From NCBI GenBank assembly GCA_023489335.1, contig JAMDCP010000017.1:54171-118170 (forward strand): a stretch of DNA of 64,000 nt, given 5' to 3'. A model generated the notes under the pieces. That model did no database searches. It was not told the origin of the DNA and saw nothing but the letters and a program-made list of their open reading frames with translations. A program made the translations under genes and the position numbers. Positions within the stretch are counted from its first letter, which is position 1, and each line of letters opens with the position of its first letter. The stretch is from Deltaproteobacteria bacterium. GTDB lineage: Bacteria > SZUA-79 > Acidulodesulfobacterales > Acidulodesulfobacteraceae. Shown here piece after piece: positions 1 through 8,893 of this stretch.

Positions 1-45
1 TTTGGGGGAATAGCGGCCGTATTCGTAAAAAATATTAAAAAATGA
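1..45 (+). CDS. Possible C-terminal tail of an upstream gene (partial)
   Basis: The first reading frame is open from base 1 and ends with TGA at 43-45, giving the 14-residue tail FGGIAAVFVKNIKK. It could be the end of a gene starting left of the window. Fourteen codons are too few for recognition, and an open frame of this length also occurs by chance. Confidence 0.25.
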   Translation, partial: FGGIAAVFVKNIKK

Positions 46-79
46 GGGGTGTTCGGGTTAATATAACCTTTCCTGCCCC

Positions 80-108
80 TTGATTTAGTTTCACAGCTAT
101 AGTAAAAT
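80..108 (+). promoter_or_regulatory. Sigma-70-like promoter for glgP
   Basis: A TTGATT -35 box (80-85) and a TAAAAT -10 box (103-108) are separated by exactly 17 bases. The predicted start of transcription near 115 leaves a leader of about 60 bases with a strong AGGAGG ribosome site at 161-166, 11 bases before the ATG at 178. Confidence 0.6.
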
Positions 109-177
109 AACCAAATTCGCGCAATTTATCCGCTGGCCGCTTAATTAATTATTTATTATCAGGAGGCTTTAAACTTT

Positions 178-1902
178 ATGATAGCCTATTTCGTTATGGA
201 ATGCGCCGTCGATAGCAGGATTCCTACATATAGCGGAGGACTTGGAATTCTTGCCGGAGATACATTGCAAAGTTTTGCCGACCTTGAAGTTCCCGCTGTT
301 TGCGTAACTCTTCTATGGAAAAGCGGCTTCACCGGACAAAAGCTGGCAAGCGACGGGACTCAGCTTGATTCCATTCAGGAATGGGATGTCGAAAAGTATA
401 TGCAGCCCGCAAACATAAAAATTAAAATACCTCTCGGCGGCAAAGATGTTACGCTCACCGCTTATAAATACACAATAGAATCGACAAAGGGGGATAATGA
501 AATCGATGCTTATTTTCTCACCCCGGATGTCCCCGAAAACGACCCCGAAACAAGAAAAATATGCGACAGGCTGTATATCGAAGGGGGTTTAACCCGCCTT
601 AAACAAGAAATAATCCTGGGCATAGGCGGATATGAAATGCTAAAGGCGATAAAATACAAACCGTTTTTGTACCATATAAATGAAAGCCATTCAGCCTTTT
701 TAATCGCAAGCCTTATGAAAGACATGAACGATTTAAACAGGGTAAAATCGAGGGTGGTTTTTACGACCCATTCCCCCATCCCTGCCACTTTCGATAAATT
801 CGCAATGAAAGATGTAGCGGCCATGCTCGAAAGATATGTGGATAAACATGTGCTTTATGAAATATATCAAGAAAAGCTTGAGGATAACGATGAACTAAAC
901 CTTTCGTGGCTTGCCATAAAAAATGCGAAAAATGTCGTGGCCGTCTCAAGAAAGCATAAATTTGTCTCGGAACAGATATTTGAAGGATACAGGCTTAAAT
1001 ATGTTACCAACGGCATTCACCATATAAAATGGGCTTCCGCGCATCACAAAATGTTATATACAAAATATATTAAGGGCTGGGAGGATGACCCGGATTTACT
1101 GAGGGGCGTAGCCTGCATCCCTGACAGCGAGTTCGCTCAAGCGCATATATTATCGAAGGAATCCCTTATAGAAATGGTAAACTCCGAAAGCGATGCCTCG
1201 TTTATTCCCGAAGATTTTACGATAGCCATGGCAAAAAGGGTAACCCAGTATAAAAGAAATAATCTGATACTTTCGAATCCCAATAAATTAATCGACATAG
1301 CGGAAAGGAAAGGAAATATTCAGATTATCTTTGCGGGAAAAACCCATCCTGCCGATCCTGACGGTATAGCCATGATAAAATCTATTCATAATGCATCCCA
1401 ATATATTGCGTCTAAAACAAAAAAAGTTAAGATTGCTTTTTTGGAAAATTACAACATTCATAAAGCTAACATAATATTAGCCGGCGTCGATTTATGGCTT
1501 AACAATCCTGTCAGGCCGTTAGAAGCATCCGGCACAAGCGGTATGAAGGCATCCCTTAACGGCGTTCCAAATTTTAGCGTTCTCGACGGTTGGTGGCTTG
1601 AAGCCTGCATGGAAGGAATCAACGGTTGGGGGATAGGGCCGAGGCCTGCGTGGACTGACCTCAGCTACTCGGACGATGTGCAGGATTTAAACGATATTTA
1701 CGGAAAACTCGAATTTAACATACTGGATTTATACTATAAAAATTTTTCCGATTATCTTAAAATAATGAAGATGGCGGTTTCCTCCATAGCTCCATATTTT
1801 AACACTCATAGAATGGTTTCGGAATATGTTACGGACTTATATTTGACCGGCATAGTAATGTGCTATTTAGAGCGTGAAAAGACAGGAGTTTGCGATATGT
1901 AA
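178..1902 (+). CDS. glgP: Alpha-glucan (glycogen/maltodextrin) phosphorylase
   Basis: Phosphorolytic enzyme releasing glucose-1-phosphate from the ends of glycogen or maltodextrin in the cytoplasm. It opens directly with the catalytic-fold motif YFVMECAVDSRIPTYSGGLG and contains EASGTSGMKASLNGVPN, in which K457 is the expected pyridoxal-phosphate lysine. At 574 residues it is shorter than many bacterial relatives: the roughly 90-residue N-terminal DUF3417-type extension of the related phosphorylases is absent. The AGGAGG at 161-166 fixes the start, so this is not a mis-called start. It is monocistronic here and faces the convergent dehydrogenase gene across a palindromic repeat. The product could feed the nucleotidyltransferase RmlA nearby, which also uses glucose-1-phosphate; that link is inference. 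Confidence 0.9.
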   Translation: MIAYFVMECAVDSRIPTYSGGLGILAGDTLQSFADLEVPAVCVTLLWKSGFTGQKLASDGTQLDSIQEWDVEKYMQPANIKIKIPLGGKDVTLTAYKYTIESTKGDNEIDAYFLTPDVPENDPETRKICDRLYIEGGLTRLKQEIILGIGGYEMLKAIKYKPFLYHINESHSAFLIASLMKDMNDLNRVKSRVVFTTHSPIPATFDKFAMKDVAAMLERYVDKHVLYEIYQEKLEDNDELNLSWLAIKNAKNVVAVSRKHKFVSEQIFEGYRLKYVTNGIHHIKWASAHHKMLYTKYIKGWEDDPDLLRGVACIPDSEFAQAHILSKESLIEMVNSESDASFIPEDFTIAMAKRVTQYKRNNLILSNPNKLIDIAERKGNIQIIFAGKTHPADPDGIAMIKSIHNASQYIASKTKKVKIAFLENYNIHKANIILAGVDLWLNNPVRPLEASGTSGMKASLNGVPNFSVLDGWWLEACMEGINGWGIGPRPAWTDLSYSDDVQDLNDIYGKLEFNILDLYYKNFSDYLKIMKMAVSSIAPYFNTHRMVSEYVTDLYLTGIVMCYLEREKTGVCDM

Positions 1903-1912
1903 TTCTCAAAAG

Positions 1913-2020
1913 AAAAAGGTATCCGATTTATTTTATAAATACCCCGTCAGTCCGCCTGAGGCGGACTGACACCCCTTTTAAAAAAGGGGAATTAAAAAAA
2001 ATAAATCGGACACCTTTTTT
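1913..2020. repeat. Palindromic intergenic element, copy 1
   Basis: The ends are AAAAAGGTATCCGATTTA and its near-perfect inverse. Inside are the fixed block TACCCCGTCA, the hairpin GTCAGTCCGCC-TGA-GGCGGACTGAC and a second hairpin CCCCTTTTAAAAAAGGGG. It lies between the convergent glgP and dehydrogenase genes and ends in T-runs on both strands, so it could also serve as a two-way terminator. It is the clearest short copy of the dispersed family. Confidence 0.85.
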
Positions 2021-2031
2021 ACTGTTATTGC

Positions 2032-3069
2032 CTACACATTTGGATTTATTATAATCTTTAAGGAATCCTGGGCTTTAGCCGTAAGCGCAAATCCTTCGGC
2101 AATATCTTTCAAAGGAAGCCTGTTAGTTATCATATCTTTAACATTAACCCTTTTAGACCTTATAAGTTCAAGGGAAATCCTGTGGTCAAGTATTGAACCG
2201 GCATAGGAACTCAAAAGCGCAACCTCGGTTCTCCAGAATATTTCGTTTATGGCTAAAGGAAGTTTTGCCCCTTCGTCCGCCGCTCCAAAGAATAAAACGG
2301 TTCCGCCCCTCCTGACGGATTTAAGCCCCTGCGCAACGGCGCTGTCCGCCCCTGTCGATAAAATTACGACATCTGCCAAAAAACCGTCGTTTATTTTTTT
2401 AACCGCTTCAGGTAAATCTATATCTTTATTACTTGCGTTAAACACATAGTCCGCCCCAAAATTCTTTGCATATTCAAGCCTTTTATCATTTATATCGGTT
2501 GCGATAATCCTGCTCGCGCCTGTCGTCCTTAAAAGATTAATATGAAGAAGTCCTGCAAGTCCGCTTCCAATAACGAGGGCTGTATCCGCAGGTTTTATGC
2601 CGGCTAATCTTTGACCCCTGACGACGCAGGCAAGCGGCTCGACAAATGTTCCCTCTTCAAAACTAACGGAATCGGGTAAAACATATACCCCGTTTTTGAC
2701 ATTTATTTCGGGAAGCCTTAAGAACTCGGAAAATCCCCCCGGGTCAAAGTTTGTCGACCTCAGGGTATCGCAAACGGTTTGATGGCCGCTTAAACAATAT
2801 TTGCAGGTATTGCACGGAACATGGTGGGCGGCGCAAATTCTGTCCCCAACCTTATATCCCTTTACATTTTTTCCGACATTTACTATCACGCCCGCAACCT
2901 CGTGCCCCAAAACAAGAGGCACCTTATCCCTCCTATACCATTCTATTACATCGCTTCCGCAAATTCCGCTTGCCATAACCCTCATAAGAATTTCATCGCC
3001 GTTTATCTTTGGGATATCTTTTTCGATTATTCTTATATCTTTATTGCTGTAATAAAGCGCGCAACGCAT
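2032..3069 (-). CDS. Zinc-dependent medium-chain alcohol/polyol dehydrogenase
   Basis: Cytoplasmic NAD(P)-dependent oxidoreductase of the sorbitol/threonine-dehydrogenase branch of the MDR superfamily. The catalytic zinc ligands are visible at C37 (GICGSD) and H56-E57 (LGHEVAG). The structural zinc lobe has C86, C89, C92 and C100 (PCNTCKYC, then TVC). The nucleotide-binding fold has VIGSGLAGLLHI near residue 166. The length of 345 residues is normal. The substrate cannot be deduced: sorbitol, threonine and 2,3-butanediol dehydrogenases share these motifs. It is transcribed alone and is separated from the epimerase gene by 76 bases. Confidence 0.85.
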   Translation of the reverse strand: MRCALYYSNKDIRIIEKDIPKINGDEILMRVMASGICGSDVIEWYRRDKVPLVLGHEVAGVIVNVGKNVKGYKVGDRICAAHHVPCNTCKYCLSGHQTVCDTLRSTNFDPGGFSEFLRLPEINVKNGVYVLPDSVSFEEGTFVEPLACVVRGQRLAGIKPADTALVIGSGLAGLLHINLLRTTGASRIIATDINDKRLEYAKNFGADYVFNASNKDIDLPEAVKKINDGFLADVVILSTGADSAVAQGLKSVRRGGTVLFFGAADEGAKLPLAINEIFWRTEVALLSSYAGSILDHRISLELIRSKRVNVKDMITNRLPLKDIAEGFALTAKAQDSLKIIINPNV

Positions 3070-3145
3070 AATAAGCCACCGTATTGAAATTGTTTTATTA
3101 TATAGATTCCCGCCGGAGCGGGACGGGACATGAATTTTTTTATTT

Positions 3146-4150
3146 TCATTTAAACAGACCCATGTAATATTCTAATGTTTGTTCCAATCCTTCCTTTAAC
3201 GAAAACTTTGGATTAAATCCCAGTTCTCTTTCGGCTTTAGTTATATCTGCTTGCGAATACTTTATATCTCCGTCCCTGAAAGGTCCATGCTCATATTGTA
3301 TATCATTGCCGAAAAATCCCTTAAGAACCTGAACAAGTTCGTTTAAACTAACCGATTTTCCGCTTCCCGCATTATAAACATCCGCCTTTTTCTCTCCCCC
3401 GTACATTACTGCCAGAAGATTTATATCAATAATGTCGTCAACATAGCAAAAATCTCTTGTAGTCGTTCCGTCTCCGTTGATAATAAACCTTTCGTTGCTC
3501 AAAATCTTTTTGACCCAGATTGGGATAACCGCCGCGTAAGCGGAATAAGGGTCTTGAAACTTTCCGTATATGTTAAAATACCTGAAACCTATCGACTCAA
3601 AACCAAAACTGTTAAAAAATGCCTTTGCGTATATTTCATTGGTGAGCTTTGCGGCGCCGTAAACGGAAAGAGGCTCTCCTATATTGTCCTCTACCGACGG
3701 AATATTGGAATTAGCGCCGTAAACAGCCGAACTCGACGCATAAATAAACCTCTTGACCCCCGAAAGCCTCGAGGCGTTAAGGATGTTAAAAAAAGCGGCA
3801 TCGTTATTGGAATGAAAAAGATGCGGTTCTTTTAACGACCATGGAACAGACGCTATTGCCGCCTCATGAAAGACATAGTCTATATTTTCGGCAACATTTT
3901 TGCAAAGTTCGGGAGCGTTTAAATCCCCTTTAATAAATTTAAAAAAACCGGTTTTACCGTTTTCCTTTGCGAAATTATTAATATACTCTATATTGGAAGC
4001 CCTGCCGGTGATAAAGCTATCGACGACGGTAACGCTCTGCCCTAATTCTAAAAGCCTTAAAACTAAATTTGTCCCGACAAAGCCTGCCGCCCCTGTAACC
4101 AAAAAACTCAATTTTTTATTTGTAAACCAATTTTTTATTTTTTCGGTCAA
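3146..4150 (-). CDS. NAD-dependent sugar-nucleotide epimerase (UDP-GlcNAc/Glc 4-epimerase-like)
   Basis: Extended short-chain dehydrogenase that interconverts nucleotide sugars, probably UDP-GlcNAc/GalNAc or UDP-glucose derivatives for surface polysaccharide. The Rossmann motif VTGAAGFVGTNL (from residue 18), the serines at 139-141 and the YGAAK catalytic pair Y164/K168 are present. HEAAIASVPWSLKEP resembles the WbpP/WbgU subgroup of UDP-GlcNAc 4-epimerases. Its ATG overlaps the last codon of the ClC gene by four bases, so the two are probably translationally coupled. The ClC/epimerase pairing has no obvious functional logic. Confidence 0.85.
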   Translation of the reverse strand: MTEKIKNWFTNKKLSFLVTGAAGFVGTNLVLRLLELGQSVTVVDSFITGRASNIEYINNFAKENGKTGFFKFIKGDLNAPELCKNVAENIDYVFHEAAIASVPWSLKEPHLFHSNNDAAFFNILNASRLSGVKRFIYASSSAVYGANSNIPSVEDNIGEPLSVYGAAKLTNEIYAKAFFNSFGFESIGFRYFNIYGKFQDPYSAYAAVIPIWVKKILSNERFIINGDGTTTRDFCYVDDIIDINLLAVMYGGEKKADVYNAGSGKSVSLNELVQVLKGFFGNDIQYEHGPFRDGDIKYSQADITKAERELGFNPKFSLKEGLEQTLEYYMGLFK

Positions 4151-5964
4151 ATTTTTTGCCCCCCTTCTATCGTAAGCACTACATCACGTTTTCTCAAAAT
4201 TCCCTCATAATTCCCGTCTTCATTAATCACGATAAGTTCATCCGTATTTTTTCTGAAAAAGCTATGAACCGCGATATCCAATGTATCGGTTATTCTAATT
4301 CTTGGTATAAAAGACGAATCCATAATATCCTTTGCAAGCCTTGAATCATCGGGCGAGGTCAGCATTATATTTTTTATCTTGTCGTACTTAATCGTCCCGA
4401 CTATTTTACCTGTTTTGTCTATGACGGGATGCATAAAAAAATTAGAATTAAAAAAAATCTTAATCATCTCGTATAAAGGCATATCGGGGGCTATAGGCTT
4501 AGCCGCCGAACCTTCCTCCATAACATCCTTAACCGAATATCTTTGAAGCGGCTTAATCAAATAGTCTTTAAAGTGGGCGGGAGATTCCATTCTATTTCTT
4601 TTTTGCTTGGAGTAAATGCTTCTTTTGCCGCTTGCAACAAATGTTATTGCCGAAACAAGCATTAAAGGAGGCAAAAGCCCGTAACTTCCCGTCATCTCCG
4701 AAACCATCAATAATGATGAAATCGGCGTTTTTGCGGCGCCTGCAAAAAATCCTCCCATGCCTATTAGAACAAACGGCGCAATATCGGAAGCGAGTATCAG
4801 TTGCGGGAATAAAATATGAAAAATACCCCCTATTGCCCCTCCGAACGCTCCGCCTATTACCAATGAAGGAGCGTAAACCCCTGCGGAACCGCCGGAACTT
4901 ATAGTAAACGAGGTAGCAACAATTTTAAAAAACCCTAAAAGTATAAGGGTTATTATGGTCAATTTTCCCAGAACGGCAAGCTGGAGCCAGCCGTAACCGA
5001 CACCCATAATTTCGGGAAAAAAATAAGCTATTATGCCGACCAGCGCGCCGCCGAGCATAGGTTTAAAGTGGGGTTTAATCCTTATCTTTTTAAAAATACC
5101 ATGAACCCAGTAAAAAAATCTTATATAAAAATTTCCCATAAAGGCAAGAAAAATCCCCAAAACTGCATAAAAAATTAGAATTACCGGCCTCGAATAGGTA
5201 AACATGGGGGTTAACACTACAGGACTAAAACCTGCGTAAAAATAGGCATAAATGGAATATCCCACAATAGCCGCTATAATGGAAAGCATTAACGCCCCGC
5301 CTTCAAAATCCATTTCGGAATATAAAACCTCTACGCCGAACATTGCGCCTGCAAGGGGCGATTTAAAAATCGCGCCGATGCCTGCCCCTATCCCCGCAAC
5401 AAGCATTGTTCTTCTATCAGGAATAGGCAGTCCCAAATAAGTTGCAAGGACGGAGCCGAATCCCGCTCCAATCTGCGCAACGGGCCCTTCCCTTCCGCCC
5501 GAACCACCCGAACCAAGCGTAACCGCGGACGCCAGCATCTTAATTACCGGCACCCTTCCCCTGATAAACCCGTTCTTATTATGAAAGGCGTCTATAGCCG
5601 CATCCGTTCCATGCCCTTCGGCCTCGGGAGCAAAAGTGTAAACTAATAAACCGGATATAAGCCCGCCTGCCGCTATAACTAAAGGGATAACCCAGTGAAT
5701 TACCGCCGCATTCGGCGGCGCCCCGGTCTGCCCTAACAGTTCGGACCTCGGAGAATAATAATGGGCCAAACTTACCTGAAATATAAACCTGAAAAGCCTT
5801 ATTAACGAATTAAAAACTATGGCGCCGATGCCTGCGACAATCCCAATCAGCACCCCAAAAAAAATCCATCTCGAGAAATAAAAAATGGAATTGTCTTGAA
5901 ATCTTATTATTTTTCTTTTGAGGTTTGTTTTAGCTTTTATAAATATTTTTTTCAAAGAAGGCAT
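4147..5964 (-). CDS. ClC chloride channel/antiporter with C-terminal CBS domains
   Basis: Integral membrane Cl-/H+ exchanger or channel. The selectivity motif GSGGSGGREGP spans residues 151-161, with E159 in the position of the gating/proton glutamate, and a second anion-binding motif SGGSAGVYAPS follows. About ten hydrophobic segments precede a cytoplasmic tail from about residue 465 that carries a pair of CBS domains (YSVKDVMEEG, then AKDIMDSSF), so nucleotide regulation is likely. Retention of the glutamate favours an exchanger. ClC exchangers support extreme acid resistance in enteric bacteria; a similar role here is inference. It ends in a 4-base overlap with the epimerase gene. Confidence 0.92.
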   Translation of the reverse strand: MPSLKKIFIKAKTNLKRKIIRFQDNSIFYFSRWIFFGVLIGIVAGIGAIVFNSLIRLFRFIFQVSLAHYYSPRSELLGQTGAPPNAAVIHWVIPLVIAAGGLISGLLVYTFAPEAEGHGTDAAIDAFHNKNGFIRGRVPVIKMLASAVTLGSGGSGGREGPVAQIGAGFGSVLATYLGLPIPDRRTMLVAGIGAGIGAIFKSPLAGAMFGVEVLYSEMDFEGGALMLSIIAAIVGYSIYAYFYAGFSPVVLTPMFTYSRPVILIFYAVLGIFLAFMGNFYIRFFYWVHGIFKKIRIKPHFKPMLGGALVGIIAYFFPEIMGVGYGWLQLAVLGKLTIITLILLGFFKIVATSFTISSGGSAGVYAPSLVIGGAFGGAIGGIFHILFPQLILASDIAPFVLIGMGGFFAGAAKTPISSLLMVSEMTGSYGLLPPLMLVSAITFVASGKRSIYSKQKRNRMESPAHFKDYLIKPLQRYSVKDVMEEGSAAKPIAPDMPLYEMIKIFFNSNFFMHPVIDKTGKIVGTIKYDKIKNIMLTSPDDSRLAKDIMDSSFIPRIRITDTLDIAVHSFFRKNTDELIVINEDGNYEGILRKRDVVLTIEGGQKI

Positions 5965-6017
5965 ATATTTTTAGGAATGAAAATGCTTATTTTTAAATTA
6001 AGCATAATAAATAAAAA

Positions 6018-6092
6018 TGGCAGCCCCAACGGGATTCGAACCCGTGTTACTGCCGTGAGAGGGCAACGTCCTAACCGCTAGACTATGGGGCC
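6018..6092 (-). tRNA. tRNA-Glu (CTC anticodon)
   Basis: On the minus strand the sequence runs from GGCCCCATAGTCTAGCGG to GGGGCTGCCA with an encoded CCA end. The anticodon stem TTGCC/GGCAG closes the loop CTCTCAC, giving anticodon CTC. The T-arm GGGTTCGAATCCC is canonical. The acceptor stem has one G-T wobble at its first pair. It stands alone upstream of the ClC gene. Confidence 0.93.
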
Positions 6093-6137
6093 GTGGATGT
6101 TAATTATATAATATATTTAAAATAAAATAAATAAAAA

Positions 6138-6350
6138 TTACTTTTTTATATAACCCCTTAAATATATGAATATCAACAGTATGTTTAATATAGCAAGGCC
6201 GGTAAGTTTTGAGTGAAAACCGACCGCCGTCCAGATAAAAGACGCAAGGCCGCTTATGATAAAACCGGATTTTTTATGCGAGCTTAATTGCCAAACGCCC
6301 GCTAATGTCACGGCAAATGCAAGCCAGTCTAATACATCCCAAAAATTCAA
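6138..6350 (-). CDS. Small hydrophobic membrane protein, unrecognised
   Basis: This 70-residue protein has two or three hydrophobic stretches (about 9-22, 28-44 and 48-66), a KK charge pair in the first loop and a basic C-terminus (RGYIKK). No family was recognised with certainty; the pattern slightly resembles half of a PnuC or SWEET-type small transporter. There is no clear Shine-Dalgarno site. The position between tRNA-Glu and the repeat upstream of it gives no functional clue. It may be a real small membrane gene. Confidence 0.5.
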   Translation of the reverse strand: MNFWDVLDWLAFAVTLAGVWQLSSHKKSGFIISGLASFIWTAVGFHSKLTGLAILNILLIFIYLRGYIKK

Positions 6351-6371
6351 TTTAATTTGCGCTCAAGGTTC

Positions 6372-6477
6372 AAAAAAGCACTGATATTTTATAAATACCC
6401 CGTCATTTTGCCTTAAAGCAAAATGACACCCCTTTTAAAAAAAGGGGAATTAAAAAAAATAAATCGGATACCTTTTT
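6372..6477. repeat. Palindromic intergenic element, copy 2
   Basis: It shares TATTTTATAAATACCCCGTCA, the CCCCTTTTAAAAAAAGGGG hairpin and the intact right end AAATAAATCGGATACCTTTTT. The left end is degraded (GCACTGATATTTTA). The central hairpin here is TTTTGCC-TTAA-AGCAAAA flanked by GTCA and TGAC, different in sequence from copy 1 but still paired. Confidence 0.8.
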
Positions 6478-6495
6478 GCCTTTTTGTTATTTATT

Positions 6496-7404
6496 TTAAA
6501 TCATCGATTTATTTCTATTTTTATTTTTTTCATCTGATACTATTTTTAAAATATATCCGCCGTAGCCGCTTTTAATGCATTTATTGGATAGTTCCTTCAA
6601 TTCCTCTACGGATATGTAATTCATCTTATAGGCAATTTCTTCTACGCACCCGATTTTAAGCCCCTGCCTTTTTTCCATCATCTCGATAAACCTGGCTGCA
6701 TCGAGGAGGCTTTCCGCCGTTCCCGTATCAAGCCAAGCGTAGCCCCTTCCAAGCGTAATGGCATTAAGCCTCCCGCGGTTTAAGTATATGTTGTTTACAT
6801 CGGTTATCTCAAGTTCTCCCCTTTCGGAAGGCTTTAACTCTCTGGCTATACTTATGACATCGTTATCGTAAAAATAAACGCCCGTAACGGCATAGTTCGA
6901 TTTTGGATTTTGCGGCTTTTCCTCTATCGACAAAACTTTTCCGTCGCCGCCTATTTCGATAACCCCGTATCTTTGAGGGTCTTCGACATAATATGTAAAT
7001 ATGACGCCGCCCCCTTTTTTATTTATAATTTCTCTTGCGCGGTTAAATTCGTCTGGAATACCGTGCCCGTAAAAAATATTATCTCCCAAAATCAAACATA
7101 CGGCATCCCTGCCTATAAAATCTTCTCCGATGATAAAGGCTTCTGCAAGCCCGCCGGGCGAAACCTGCTCCTTATAGCTTATATTAAGCCCCAGGTCGCT
7201 TCCGTTGCCGAATATAGCTTTAAATTTATCCACATCGCCAGGGGTAGTGATTATCAAAATATCTTTTATACCAGCAAGCATGAGGGTTGACAACGGGTAA
7301 TAAATCATCGGCTTGTCGTAAACGGGGAGAAGCTGTTTGCAAACGCTTAAGGTTATAGGATAAAGCCTTGTTCCGCTGCCGCCCGCAAGAATGATGCCCT
7401 TCAT
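6496..7404 (-). CDS. rmlA: Glucose-1-phosphate thymidylyltransferase
   Basis: Cytoplasmic enzyme joining glucose-1-phosphate and dTTP to form dTDP-glucose, the first step of dTDP-rhamnose and related deoxysugar synthesis. The N-terminal signature GGSGTRLYPIT with KQLLPVYDKPMIYYPLS and the nucleotide/metal motif LGDNIFYG are present, and the length is close to the usual 290 residues. The C-terminus carries about 10 extra charged residues (SDEKNKNRNKSMI). No rmlB, rmlC or rmlD is in the window, so the gene stands apart from a full pathway operon. Confidence 0.93.
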   Translation of the reverse strand: MKGIILAGGSGTRLYPITLSVCKQLLPVYDKPMIYYPLSTLMLAGIKDILIITTPGDVDKFKAIFGNGSDLGLNISYKEQVSPGGLAEAFIIGEDFIGRDAVCLILGDNIFYGHGIPDEFNRAREIINKKGGGVIFTYYVEDPQRYGVIEIGGDGKVLSIEEKPQNPKSNYAVTGVYFYDNDVISIARELKPSERGELEITDVNNIYLNRGRLNAITLGRGYAWLDTGTAESLLDAARFIEMMEKRQGLKIGCVEEIAYKMNYISVEELKELSNKCIKSGYGGYILKIVSDEKNKNRNKSMI

Positions 7405-7533
7405 ATCGCTCTATTTTAATTAAATTTTAATTAATTTATTGATTTGTTTATATTTTTTTTATTATCGTTGTTTTTATTTGAAATTAAACTATATAATATA
7501 ATATAAAAATTTTAAAAACAAGAGAGGGGTTAA

Positions 7534-7550
7534 GGTTTAAAGATTAAACC
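7534..7550 (+). promoter_or_regulatory. Perfect inverted repeat in nhaP leader
   Basis: GGTTTAA-AGA-TTAAACC is a perfect 7-bp inverted repeat with a 3-base loop, ending 24 bases before the GTG start. It could be a protein operator or a small RNA hairpin next to the ribosome site (AAGGGGAAAGG). Confidence 0.4.
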
Positions 7551-7574
7551 CAAATCTAAGGCATAAGGGGAAAG

Positions 7575-8867
7575 GTGGAAAACGCAAGTTCCGAAATCGT
7601 TATAATCGCAATTATACTTTTATCTATTGCAATGGTCGGAGGTATTTTAACCAATTACCTTAAAATACCGTATGCTTCGATGCTGGTTTTAATCGGGCTT
7701 GCGGTCGGCTTATTCCATATTTTTCCCCATTTGAAAATAACTCCCGCCATTATATATTATGTCTTTTTGCCGATATTGATAATGGAAGGGGCGGTTAAGT
7801 TTAAAGTCAAGACATTAAAAGAAAATCTCCTCCCGATTTCTGTTTACGCAATATTCGGAACAATTATTTCTACTATTTTGTCCGGACTGGCGCTTCATTA
7901 TGTGTTCCGCATTCCCCTGAAACAATCTCTGCTGTTCGGCGCAATAATAAGCCCAACCGACCCTCTATCTATAATGGCATTGCTAAAAAATAACGGAAGC
8001 AAAAGTAATAAGAACGGGGAGGGCAGTGAGAACGGCGGCGAAAGCGGGAATAAACCGGGAGCAAGAGAAGGGATTGAAACCGTTCTTGAAGGCGAAAGCC
8101 TTTTCAACGACGGCATAAGCTTAGTTTTATATGAACTATTTTTAACGATAAATTTTAATAAAAACCCGGTTTTTATTATAGGAATCTCCTCTTTAAAGTT
8201 CCTATACACATTTCTTGGCGGGGCGGTGCTCGGCATAGGCTTAGGCTTTTTAATCTCGTTTATTCTTTCTTTTACCTATGATTATCTTGCCGAAATAATG
8301 ATTTCGATTTTACTTGCGTATATATCGATTATAGCGGCATATTATATAGGCGTATCGTTTATAATAACGATAATATTCAGCGGCATAATACTGGCAAATT
8401 ATGGTTTCAAAAAAATGGTTTCGTCCCAGACAATACAAGTTTTTCCTATCGTAATAGAATTCATGGCGTTTGTTTTGAATTCTTTAATATTTCTTTTAAT
8501 AGGCATGGAGATGAATCTTTTTAAAATTTTAAATTTCTGGCTTGTTTCCGGTATTTTAATCGTTTTTGCCCTGTTTTCACGGGGCTTTTCGATATATATC
8601 CTTGCTCCGTTAATAAATTTTATTAAACAAAAATTTGAAATATTTTCAAAGGGTGTCGCTATGAATAACATTTATAAAAATTTTATGATTTTTGGCGGGC
8701 TGAGGGGCGCATTATCTATTGCAATGGCTCTATCCCTGCCTTTACACCTGAAAATGCGCTCCGAAATTATAACCTATGTCTTTATAATCGTGTTATTCTC
8801 GCTCACCGTTCAGGGGATAATCTTTGATATTTACGCAAAAAAACGGATAAATAAATTTATATCTTAA
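7575..8867 (+). CDS. Na+/H+ antiporter of the CPA1 (NhaP/NHE) family
   Basis: Inner-membrane monovalent cation/proton antiporter with about 12 hydrophobic segments over 430 residues. The family motifs GAIISPTDPLSIMALLK and EGESLFNDGISLVLYELF are present; the latter contains the ND pair typical of electroneutral CPA1 exchangers. A polar glycine/asparagine-rich insertion (GSKSNKNGEGSENGGESGNK) separates the two motifs. A late FGGLRGALSIAMALSLP segment matches the conserved C-terminal transmembrane arginine region. The start is GTG at 7575, supported by the purine-rich site just upstream. It is followed after 26 bases by the rRNA methyltransferase gene and is probably cotranscribed with it. Confidence 0.9.
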   Translation: MENASSEIVIIAIILLSIAMVGGILTNYLKIPYASMLVLIGLAVGLFHIFPHLKITPAIIYYVFLPILIMEGAVKFKVKTLKENLLPISVYAIFGTIISTILSGLALHYVFRIPLKQSLLFGAIISPTDPLSIMALLKNNGSKSNKNGEGSENGGESGNKPGAREGIETVLEGESLFNDGISLVLYELFLTINFNKNPVFIIGISSLKFLYTFLGGAVLGIGLGFLISFILSFTYDYLAEIMISILLAYISIIAAYYIGVSFIITIIFSGIILANYGFKKMVSSQTIQVFPIVIEFMAFVLNSLIFLLIGMEMNLFKILNFWLVSGILIVFALFSRGFSIYILAPLINFIKQKFEIFSKGVAMNNIYKNFMIFGGLRGALSIAMALSLPLHLKMRSEIITYVFIIVLFSLTVQGIIFDIYAKKRINKFIS

Positions 8868-8893
8868 AAACGATAGCAAATAACAAATACGAC

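Noticed and set aside
5896..6081. Open frame reading across tRNA-Glu on the plus strand
   Set aside because: It is antisense to tRNA-Glu and the ClC start; the familiar NGIRTRVTAVRGQRPNR tail is a translated tRNA.
6138..6350. Assigning the small membrane protein to PnuC or SWEET
   Set aside because: Only hydrophobicity is alike; no family motif was seen, so it is left unnamed.
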